A DNA stretch of 64,000 bases from Protea cynaroides (Eukaryota; Streptophyta; Magnoliopsida; Proteales; Proteaceae). The DNA is taken from positions 10,136,663 to 10,200,662 of the forward strand of contig CM053276.1 in NCBI GenBank assembly GCA_028583415.1, written 5' to 3'. Shown in pieces: positions 56,601 through 64,000 of this stretch; position 1 is the stretch's first letter; the number at the start of each line of letters is the position of its first letter. A program made the translations under genes and the position numbers. The notes under the pieces are model-generated. The model did not search any database and was not told the origin of the DNA. It worked only from the letters and a program-made list of their open reading frames with translations.

Positions 56601-57880
56601 AGATATTCAAGGTGGGGTGGGTAGCACCATAGTTAGTTAAAATGGGAACGGCAAAAAAACAAAACGGGACGGAACGGGTTTTAAACGGAGCAAAACAAAA
56701 AACATTACGGTAAAAAAAAACGGTCAAACATTAACATTTCGAGAACGGCAAAAAAACAAAAACGGACGGTACGGGTTTTAAATGGATCAAATATAATACG
56801 GTACGGTGAAAAAAACGACAATATACTCCCATAAATTGAAGAATTATATTAATGAAACATATAAATCTATTGGAAAATCATACCTAAATCAATAGGAACA
56901 GATGACATTTATGAAGTGTTCGGTCATAAAATGATGAGAATTATCATCTTCAGTCAAGTAGTTAATTGATATTTTATGTTTGTCTAAGACTTTAAGCATG
57001 AATCCATATGGAGAGAGAGAGAGAGAGATCAATGGTGACTTCCAATATACAATTGTTATGACTCATAACTCACACCCCACCCTAACAAGTAATAAAGTAA
57101 TGAGTTTATAAACAATTATGAAGAAGTGGCAGCCTTTAATCCCATATCGGTTACATGTAAAAAGCAACAAGAATATTAAACAATATGGGATTAATCAATT
57201 CATTATTTATTAAAGATGCATGTTAAAATACGTTAAAATACGGATATGATACGATACGCATTTTAAATGGGTTTTAAACGACAAGGCTTGGAGTATGAAG
57301 TATTTTAAAATATTTTTGAGATCAATACGACAATACGCGTATTAAACGATTGAGTACAATACGACAATACGATACGTGTTTAAAACGAATTTTAACTAAC
57401 AGAGGATAGCACTGCACACGTTAAATAACATCAGTCTGGTTTTGGTTTTTATCAAACTAGTTTGATGTACTCTTATTGGTCCATTATTGAGCTGATTCGG
57501 TTTCAATCTTATTAATCCAATCAAGATTTGATTTTTTCATGAGAACGTAAAAACAGAATCCAAATCACAATACACTAACACACACACTCCTGTCTCACCA
57601 AAATAAGAGATTCCAATGAGAGACATAAGAAGTCCACTTAAAATCTGGACCGGACCAATAAGATATTCAAGGTGGGGTGGGCTGCACTGCACACGTTGGT
57701 TTATTCTTAGACTTGCTTAATGGATTCTTATTGACCCATTATTGGACTGGTTCAGTTTCAATCTTATTGGTCCGGTCCAGATTTGATTATTCATCGGGAT
57801 GTAAAAACAGAATTCAAATCCTGTCCAATACATTGACACATTCCCATGAGAGACATAAGAAGTCCATTTAAAATCTCATG
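56601..57880 (+). repeat. Duplicated segment (about 250 bp), first copy split by an insertion
   Basis: AGATATTCAAGGTGGGGTGG occurs at 56601 and 57661. After the insertion, copy 1 resumes at GCACTGCACACG (57409) and matches copy 2 from 57680 onward: TCTTATTG..CCATTATTG, GGTTTCAATCTTATT/CAGTTTCAATCTTATT, AGATTTGATT, GTAAAAACAGAAT and GAGAGACATAAGAAGTCCA all recur in order. Copy 2 (57661-57880) is uninterrupted. A more distant relative begins near 59712 (GGGTGGGTGGATTGCACTG). Confidence 0.7.
56628..57406. mobile_element. Inverted-repeat element inserted in the duplicated segment
   Basis: Inverted ends GTTAGTTAAAAT (left, 56632-56643) and ATTTTAACTAAC (right, 57389-57400). TAGCAC occurs on both sides (56622-56627 and 57407-57412), consistent with a target duplication, and the sister segment at 57661 shows the site without the insert. 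The interior is rich in AACGG/AAAACGG/ATACGACAATACG motifs and has no coding frame. The superfamily is undetermined. Confidence 0.65.
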
Positions 57881-58263
57881 GCTTATACATACACCCCACA
57901 AAACAAATCAAACAGATCTGAACCGTTCAATGAGTACTATTGATCATATAGTACAAATTTTTAAATCATGGATGGGTCAGTGGTTAATGACTTAATCCAC
58001 AATCATTCTTCTTCTTTCCCAGCTCTAAAATAATTCATCCTCCCTTTATTTTTTTTTATTTTTTAACAACCATATCAATCCATTTTTAGGGTAACTTTTC
58101 ATTATTTTTTTGGATATATTATTTTAAGATTATATACTCCATACCATATACCATCCATCTTCTTGTAGGAAAAGGTAAAATCTTACACAGCAAAGCGCAA
58201 AAAGAAAGCCGACAAGAGTACACCACATTTTTTCCCCCAAATACTACAGGCCAATACCTTACG

Positions 58264-58290
58264 CTACCGGCTACCGGCTACCGGCTACCG
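58264..58290 (+). repeat. CTACCGG tandem repeat, four copies
   Basis: Four tandem 7-bp units, the last lacking its final base, in the 3' flank of the EXORDIUM-like gene about 70-90 bases beyond its stop codon. They may be transcribed in its 3' UTR. Confidence 0.9.
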
Positions 58291-58356
58291 TATATACATA
58301 CGTGTACAGATATTCATCCGACATCCATCTACCTTATATACGTATCTATACCAGTC

Positions 58357-59280
58357 TCAAACCAGAGTAGAACAAGCAGATGTCGTTGGGTCCCACATGG
58401 CCGGAAGCAAATACTTACGCCCATGGACCCCAAGCGCATTGTAACTCGCACCCGTCGTTTTGTCAACCAGCAGATTCCCAGGGTAACCCGAATACGCCCC
58501 CGTCCCATAAATACCCGTACAAGCAGAGACGGCCTCTAACGGCGCATTTGACGGACCTTGGAAATAACCGTTATCAAACGGATTTGTTACGGTATCAGCC
58601 AATAGAGTAGCTAAGTTGATTATCATTCCGTCAACTCCCACGTCACCGTTAGGTGGCACTAACGGCGGCGTTTGTGGTCCGTAAATAGGCTGGTGAAACG
58701 GCCAGGCACACTGACCAGGACACTGAGTCTCTGAGTTCCCAACCCATATGTAAGCAAACTTTGTTTTCCCACTAGGATCGGCCCGAGCTGACCCGTGAGT
58801 TCCACACTCGCTCATACAGAAACCATCGACAGTTACGTCTTTGGCGGTGAAGACGATGGTGATGGATCTGGTGTGATCGCCTCTGCGAGATAAACGGATA
58901 ATCTGAGGAATCGTCAGAGACTTACCGAGAGAGAAATTTTCGTCGAAGATTTGCTTTCCAAGGATGAGGTTGGTGAGACCCCCTTTGTATTTCTCTGTCA
59001 TTTTCCACCATGACGGAACGGAAGGAGCGCGGATTTGGCGATTCAGAGATAAGAGGAAGTCGACCAAGATCGCTCGTTGTGGCGGTGTGAACTTGCCGTA
59101 CCATAGGAGATTCACGGTGATGTTTCCTTTGAGAAGAGGACCGTTGTGGTACTGTAGAACCAACGGTTGTTGCTGAACCAGAGCTGTAAGCTTCCTTGTG
59201 GTGGCTGTGGAAGGGATGAAGATAGAGGAAAATAAGAAGAAAGAAGAAAGGAGAAGCAGAAAATGATGATTGGACGCCAT
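58357..59280 (-). CDS. EXORDIUM-like / phosphate-induced protein 1 (PHI-1) family secreted protein
   Basis: Complete, intronless, 307 residues. An N-terminal signal peptide of about 26 residues (LLLLSSFFLFSSIF core) is followed by the PHI-1 domain almost to the end. Family blocks seen: LQYHNGPLLKGNITVNLLWY near 42-61, a WYGKF-PxQRAI segment, PSWW..EKY near 88-96, the Cys-rich GFCMSECGTHGS near 154-165, YIWVGNSETQCPGQCAWPF near 177-195, VDGMI.NLA.LLA near 217-229, and GxYGTGAYSGYPG near 259-271. The length is usual for EXO proteins, and all even-spaced cysteines appear present. EXO-family proteins are apoplastic and promote brassinosteroid-linked, carbon-status-dependent growth; which paralogue this is cannot be told. 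A TATA box lies about 90 bases upstream. Confidence 0.95.
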   Translation of the reverse strand: MASNHHFLLLLSSFFLFSSIFIPSTATTRKLTALVQQQPLVLQYHNGPLLKGNITVNLLWYGKFTPPQRAILVDFLLSLNRQIRAPSVPSWWKMTEKYKGGLTNLILGKQIFDENFSLGKSLTIPQIIRLSRRGDHTRSITIVFTAKDVTVDGFCMSECGTHGSARADPSGKTKFAYIWVGNSETQCPGQCAWPFHQPIYGPQTPPLVPPNGDVGVDGMIINLATLLADTVTNPFDNGYFQGPSNAPLEAVSACTGIYGTGAYSGYPGNLLVDKTTGASYNALGVHGRKYLLPAMWDPTTSACSTLV

Positions 59281-59370
59281 TAATGAGTAGTGAAGAGAAG
59301 CAGCTGAGCTGGAAGTGGAGGGAAAGACTGACGAAGACTGAACTGACCGAGGAAGGATATGTATGAAGGA

Positions 59371-59380
59371 TATTTATATA
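59371..59380 (-). promoter_or_regulatory. TATA box of the EXORDIUM-like gene
   Basis: TATATAAATA on the - strand, 91-100 bases upstream of the ATG at 59280, preceded by a CCC and in a CT-rich leader context. Confidence 0.6.
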
Positions 59381-59606
59381 GGGATAAAGGAAGGAGAGAG
59401 AAAGAAGAGTGAGGACAGCTGTAGACGGCTTGGGTGTGCACGTCGGCTGACCTCCGCGTGGGATTGGGATTGACTGGTTGAATATCAAAAGCAAGCCAGG
59501 CTGTCAGGTTAAGGTTCCATCTGGTAACGTCCTGATCAAGCCATCCAAATTCCCAAGGCTTTTGCAGGATATCCGGTTTAGATTTGGTAATCCCACGCTG
59601 TATGTT

Positions 59607-59612
59607 CACGTG
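59607..59612. promoter_or_regulatory. G-box (CACGTG) upstream of the EXORDIUM-like gene
   Basis: A single CACGTG core about 330 bases upstream of the ATG; an additional ACGT core sits in GCACGTCGG near 59437. G-box/E-box cores can be bound by bHLH and bZIP factors, including some in brassinosteroid signalling; a role here is inferred only. Confidence 0.4.
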
Positions 59613-59699
59613 TTGGTATCCGATATGATAGAATAATGGGCCGGTTTCGGTCCGGTTCATATCAGTATCGAGTTTTATAAGTCTAAACCAAAACATGTT

Positions 59700-60683
59700 T
59701 ACTAAGAGGTTAGGGGTGGGTGGATTGCACTGTGCATGTTTATTAACAGATCAGTACGGTTCATGTTGTTATCGGGCTTAATCCATTGGGCTATTATTGG
59801 GTTGGTTCCACTGATTCGGGTTGAAAACTCGATAGGAAACTTGTTAAGACTATCTAGAAGGTTGAAGGAGTGAAGTTATGATTTAATATTCGGTCTAAAT
59901 CGATTTGGTTTAGCCATTATTGGGTTTGAACTTATTGATCCATTTTTTGGGCTGGTTTTGGACTAACTCGGACCATACTGGGACTGGTAGGATATGTCAT
60001 ACCTCAATCCGAAACATGTCCAATAACAGTTCAGTCCGGCTCAGTCCAAGCTACTAGTTTGATCCCAAAATTAACACCCCAATGATAGATTGATATCGGC
60101 CATGTCTAAAATCGATTTAATTTGGATTGGATTGAATGCAATGAGAAATTAATCCGCATAGGATAATATTAAAATAGTATACAACCGGAATCGATTAGGT
60201 CTAAAGTCAATACAAATCAACTAATTGAATACTATTGTATTAAAATAGTAAAGAATCAAAGGGTTGGAGTGGTCTAAAACCGATACGAATTGACTAACTC
60301 GATACTGATTACTTTGAACCAAGACCATTTATTTTATTAAGTTAATCAGACAAATTGAATTGATTGACTTGTTTTGGTTTTAAAATCCAATCAAATTCAA
60401 TATTTCTTTTTTTCTTTTATTTTTTTAATATATATAAATATCATCCTATCCATGATGGTGTTTCTAAAAAAAAAAAAGTACAATAGAATTTTTTTTTTGG
60501 GGTAGAAAAATAGAATTACAATGTTAGAAAAAATAAATTCTGTTTTTAACGGAAATATGTCTCCCTACGCGATAGTGTTTATATACACAATATTGAAACC
60601 AAAATATTAGAAAATAAATTAATTTTGTTTTTAATCTATCTAAACAATATAAAAAAGAAATCAAAATAATAGAAAAGGAATTA
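59700..60683. other. AT-rich intergenic DNA, nothing recognised
   Basis: Repeated GGTTTGGTTTA/ATCGATTTGGTTTAG-like and CCGATACGAATTGAC-like words at 59870-60310 suggest degenerate repeat DNA. No coding signal. Confidence 0.45.
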
Positions 60684-60692
60684 ATTTTTTTA

Positions 60693-61850
60693 GAAAAAAT
60701 TTCATCTACACCCCATCAAAGATCCTTAACATCATCTACACCACAAGAATGCCGAAACATCACCTAGGTCCACTTAACTGACGGAAATCACTAAAATTAT
60801 TGAAATACAATTTTACCCCTCAAATAAAAATTTTAAAAAGAAATTTATGACGCGCACAAAGTCAGTTGATTAGGGGGGGGGCCTTTGGGGGTCGGAACAT
60901 TTTGGGGGGGAGAAGGGGGGGTCTAGGGGGGTAGTCCAGCCCCGGGCGCGCAGGGGGCCTCGCGGTAATATCTAATCTTTTAATTAGGTTAGAAGGACCA
61001 GTCAAACTAAGACATATCCATGCACATGAAGTCTTTGTCTCTAAATAGAGACAAAGGCATCGTAAAATAAGGTTTGGTGCGTGGGCGCGGTGACCTTGTT
61101 TGAAGATGCGAAATTTTGTCCTGTATGAGAAGGAAGGGGAGAGGGGGGGGGGGAAGAGGACCAAGGGGGCCAAGCAAGACTTCTCAAAACATTAATAAAT
61201 ATTGTACCTACCTTTGTTAAGGCGACAAACTAATAAGCCGTGGTCAAGAAGGGAGGGGGGGTTTTTCCTCCCTTCCCCCCCCCCCCAAGATGAAGGCAAA
61301 ATCTTGAATTGACGTCTTCATCTTGGCAAATTTTTTTTTTTGAAGCAAACTACGAACTTTGAAGTCCTCGCCTCTTAAGTTTGTTATCTATAATATCCTT
61401 TTTAATTAGAGGTAGGGTTCCATATCCATGCACATGAAATGGGAAAGAAAAAATTTTTCTCTACCTTGTTTGCCGAATTTTGTCCGACATCCTCACATTA
61501 TAAACATTTACCACCTTCGGGGAGAAGAAGGAAAATGTTAAGTCTCAAGTTCTATTGTTTTCACTTCTGAAAGAATGTTAAGTCTGTTTCGAAGTGAAAC
61601 AGTTCGAAATAGAGGAGGTTTCGAAACAATTGTTAGAAGGGTATATTGGTCTTTTCAACCTACAAAAAGGGTATTCTTATCCGTGAAAAATTTCAATCCA
61701 CTTGACGTCAGCATCTAACGGGAATCAACTGACGGAGTGGACTTCTTTGATTACCACAGCCAAAGTTAGTGGACCTAGGTGATGTTTCGACATTCTTGTG
61801 GGTGTAGATGATGTTAAGGATCTTTGATGGGGTGTAGATGAAATTTTTTC
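60693..61850. mobile_element. Mutator-like element, 1158 bp, same family as 50482-51904
   Basis: The left end GAAAAAATTTCATCTACACC and right end GGTGTAGATGAAATTTTTTC are perfect 20-bp inversions, with imperfect inversion continuing for about 100 bp. The 9-bp sequence ATTTTTTTA flanks both sides (60684-60692 and 61851-61859). The interior differs entirely from the TPX2-carrying sister: it is G-tract-rich at 60868-60960 and 61140-61270, with a CATATCCATGCACATGAA segment repeated at about 61013 and 61421. No source gene recognised and no transposase. Confidence 0.85.
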
Positions 61851-62322
61851 ATTTTTTTAATATACATGCACAACGATGTATGTTAACATTACGCACAATC
61901 AAATCAAAATGTTAGAATAAACATCAATTTAATTTTAAAAATAAAACATGGCCACTTCTGACTAAATTTAAAATTAACAAAATATCATGGCATGTACTTG
62001 TAAACAAAATCTAGGTTCTAAATGAATATTTATTCTGAACTAATAAGAATTTTATCAGGCAAAAATTCCACCTTGAGAAGAAGAAAATAGATGTACAAGA
62101 AAACTAGGTGAGTGAACCCAACATTTGTCCCTTTTTAATGTATTTACCCAGGCATCCAACAAATGCTCATTCTGTTGTCATACCGAATTGGAAGTCCTTC
62201 GCTAATAAGTCTGATCAGTCGGTTCAGTTCTCCACCTTAACGATAGAAAAAAAGAAAAGAAAAAAAGAAAAAAAAAAGAGATGGATCAAATTATATTGAG
62301 TCTGACTTAATGATAATTTATT
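61851..62322. other. Spacer between two MULE copies
   Basis: AT-rich; A/G-rich run at 62245-62280; no supported gene. Confidence 0.45.
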
Positions 62323-62520
62323 GAAAAAATTTCATCTAAACCCTCTCAAAGATCGTTAACATTATCTACACCCACAAGAATGTCAAAACATCATCTACAC
62401 CCCAAAGGTTTGACTGTGGTAAACAAAGAAGTTCATTCCGTCAATTGATGTCGATTAGATGGTGACGTCAGTTGCATTGGAAAATTTAATGGACAATATT
62501 ACCATTTTAATCAGGTTAAA
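62323..62520 (+). mobile_element. Left arm of a third member of the MULE family
   Basis: Begins GAAAAAATTTCATCTAAACC and follows the arm of the element at 60693 closely: CAAAGATC-TTAACAT-ATCTACACCC, then ACAAGAATG and CATCATCTACACC. It then matches, in reverse, subterminal motifs such as AAAGAAGTTCATTCCGTCA. No right arm is present up to 64000, so the element either runs beyond the window or lost its other end. If intact, sequence from 62520 onward would be its cargo. Confidence 0.7.
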
Positions 62521-62612
62521 AGACCCTTATACTTTTTATTTGATTTTTTTACCCTACCTCTAATTCTAGCTTTCTTTTCATAAAAGTGAAAAAAAAAATC
62601 GACGATCATGAC

Positions 62613-62683
62613 GACCATAAAGAGTCGGCGAGGACGACCATAAAGAGTCGACGACGACAACGATGACGACCGTAAAGAGTTTG
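62613..62683 (+). repeat. GACGACCATAAAGAGTCG repeat
   Basis: Two close copies and a third variant (GACGACCGTAAAGAG), separated by GACGAC-rich spacers, inside the possible cargo of the third MULE copy. Confidence 0.75.
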
Positions 62684-62795
62684 TAACTTCTTCTTCTTCA
62701 CCGGCGATGGTGAATGTCTTCATTTTCTCCAATTACAGTTCAGCTTGCGACAACAAGGTTAATTGGCGACTGTCTTCTTCTTCCCCGACTACCTA

Positions 62796-63017
62796 ATGTC
62801 TCAGATTTCTGAAATTGAGAACGAAAGCATGGAAGCTAATAGTCCAGATGATGGAAGCTTGGGAAACAACAACAGCGGCAATAGATGTTACATGCCTAAT
62901 TTTCCAATGGGTTCTTGGGATGACGCTGCACTTGTTTTGGAGAATTTCTCAGGCCTGAAATGAGTTAAAGTTACTGATGGAAAGATGCTTGCTGGTTTAA
63001 ACCCATCAAAGACTCAG
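62796..63017 (+). pseudogene. Exon-like fragment, possible MULE cargo
   Basis: From ATG 62796 the frame is open for 55 codons (MSQISEIENESMEANSPDD, then a segment with MGSWDDAALVLENFSGLK), hits TGA at 62961, and stays protein-like after it (VKVTDGKMLAGLNPSKTQ) to a possible donor CAG/GTAGAA at 63018. The composition is exon-like, acidic and Ser/Asn-rich, unlike the surrounding DNA. I do not recognise the source. Its place beyond a MULE arm suggests a captured, now broken, host exon; this is inference. Confidence 0.4.
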
Positions 63018-63403
63018 GTAGAACTATCTGACTTTTCTTGGCACTGTTCGTCCATACGTGTTACCATCATCGGCCCTGTCTACCCGCAACGTCAAAACCA
63101 GAACATTCTCTCCTGTTACCATAATCACACAACAATCGTAGAAATTCCCAATTTTGACGCTTTAGTCGCTGTAAGTTCTCTTAGTCTCTCCTACCCCTCC
63201 CTGCTTCTGCTTGATCCTCTCTAACTGGGAATTTTATTTATTTATTTTTTTAGCCTTTTTTCTGTAAAAACCATTGATGTTACTGTAATTCTAAATTGCA
63301 AAGATGGTTTTACATGGCTTTTATCCCTGTAAATTTTATTTTCAGTTTTTTTTTTAAAAACCATTGATGTTAAACTTGACGAAGAGAGGGTTTTTATTCC
63401 TGT

Positions 63404-63508
63404 TATTGGGAATAGTGTCACATTGATAATGAGATTAGAATCCTGTGGTCTTATATATAGAGAGTCCTTTCACTTATTAGTTCGAACTTTTGAGTTGGAA
63501 ACTTGACA
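63404..63508 (+). repeat. TRIM LTR 1
   Basis: TATTGGGAATAGTGTCACAT to AAACTTGACA, ending in CA directly before the primer site. It contains the TATA-like CTTATATATAG at about 63451. Confidence 0.7.
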
Positions 63509-63607
63509 TGGTATCAGAGCTCCAGGTTCTCTCTCATAATAACCCTAAAAATAAAATTAAAAAGAGGTCAAGTCACCGAAAGAGGGACGCCAGTTGCACA
63601 GAATAGG

Positions 63608-63740
63608 AACGATCACCCAAAAGAGGGATCAGTCACCCAAAAAGAGGGACTATATGTCACCTAAAGAGGGATCAGTCACCCAAAGAGAACAATCACCCAA
63701 AAGAGGGACTATATGTCACTCAAAGAGGGACCAGTCACCT
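63608..63740 (+). repeat. Short repeats in the TRIM internal region, about 18-24 bp units
   Basis: The words CACCCAAAAGAGGGA, CACCTAAAGAGGGA, CACCCAAAGAGAAC and CACTCAAAGAGGGA recur at least six times, alternating with TCAGT and CTATATGT spacers. Confidence 0.8.
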
Positions 63741-63814
63741 GAAAAGTGTTATGTATTGCCACATATACTACCACATATACACCACCTAACAGTGGGGTTA
63801 CATGTGAGGGAGAG

Positions 63815-63919
63815 TATTGGGAATAGTCCCAGATTGCTAATGAGAATGGAATCCTGTGGTCTTATATATGAAGAGTCCCTCCACTTACTAGTTCGAACTT
63901 TTGAGTTGAAAACTTGACA
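63815..63919 (+). repeat. TRIM LTR 2
   Basis: TATTGGGAATAGTCCCAGAT to AAACTTGACA; 105 bp, aligned without gaps to LTR 1, and followed by a second primer-binding-site-like sequence. Confidence 0.7.
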
Positions 63920-64000
63920 TGGTATCAAAGTTCCAGGTTCCTTCTCGTAATAACCTTATAAAAGATGTCAAGTTACCGAAAAAGGAACGCAAGATGCACA

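Larger units (their letters stand above)
63404..64000 (+). mobile_element. Tandem TRIM-like miniature LTR element, running off the window
   Basis: LTR 1 at 63404-63508, primer site TGGTATCAGAGC at 63509-63520, internal region to 63814, LTR 2 at 63815-63919, then a second primer site (TGGTATCAAAG) and a second copy of the internal start (AAGTTACCGAAAAAGGAACGC, matching AAGTCACCGAAAGAGGGACGC at about 63571). Both LTRs are 105 bp and differ by about a dozen bases. The internal region is about 306 bp and non-coding. These are TRIM features; the second internal copy after LTR 2 shows an LTR-internal-LTR-internal array. Confidence 0.75.

Noticed and set aside
63608..63740. CRISPR-like repeats
   Set aside because: Plant nuclear DNA, units too short and irregular, and inside a TRIM element.
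1..64000. tRNA, rRNA or snRNA genes
   Set aside because: I looked for tRNA-like cloverleaf boxes and rRNA-like blocks and saw only primer-binding sites complementary to initiator methionine tRNA, not RNA genes.

Overview
The window is plant nuclear DNA, almost certainly from a flowering plant with a repeat-rich genome. Genes have canonical GT-AG introns, some of them very long, the intergenic DNA is AT-rich, and many kinds of plant transposon are present. Species cannot be fixed from the sequence. I can support four protein-coding host genes. (1) The last two coding exons of an unrecognised coiled-coil protein lie at 4790-4900 and 17279-17467 (+), separated by a 12.4-kb intron packed with retroelements. 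(2) A 14-exon gene at 19365-32919 (+) encodes a 409-residue protein that I reconstructed exon by exon; it has a 13-nt microexon and no function I can assign. (3) A PP2A phosphatase activator (PTPA) gene lies at 47811-49034 (-) behind three G-boxes and a TATA box. (4) An EXORDIUM/PHI-1 family secreted protein gene lies at 58357-59280 (-).

Layout. 1-4.8 kb: old LTR-retrotransposon debris, including a decayed gag-protease element on the + strand. 4.98-12.05 kb: a young, three-LTR, two-body tandem retrotransposon on the - strand whose bodies code only for Gag plus a retropepsin-like domain. It is bounded by one 5-bp target duplication and sits in the intron of gene 1. 12-19 kb: rest of that intron, the last exon, and intergenic DNA with a MITE-like hairpin. 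19-33 kb: gene 2, whose introns carry a LINE ORF1 relic, LTR fragments and MITE-like repeats. 33-47 kb: gene-poor, with a 1.9-kb Mutator-like element (perfect 9-bp target duplication), an RTE-type LINE tail and a decayed Ty1/copia pol. 47-50 kb: PTPA and its promoter. 50-62.5 kb: three members of one Mutator-like (MULE) family, each with different cargo, one carrying an exon that looks like the TPX2 N-terminus; a hAT element nested inside another hAT (both with exact 8-bp target duplications); a duplicated segment with an inserted element and its matching empty site; and the EXORDIUM-like gene. 63.4 kb to the end: a tandem miniature LTR element (TRIM-like) running off the window.

The genes do not form a pathway. 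The main biology is transposon biology: two independent multi-LTR tandem arrays, gene-fragment capture by MULEs, and nested DNA transposons. The best candidates for something little described are the gag-protease-only tandem element, with the intact ORF in one body and the intact primer-binding site in the other, and the MULE family with exon cargo.
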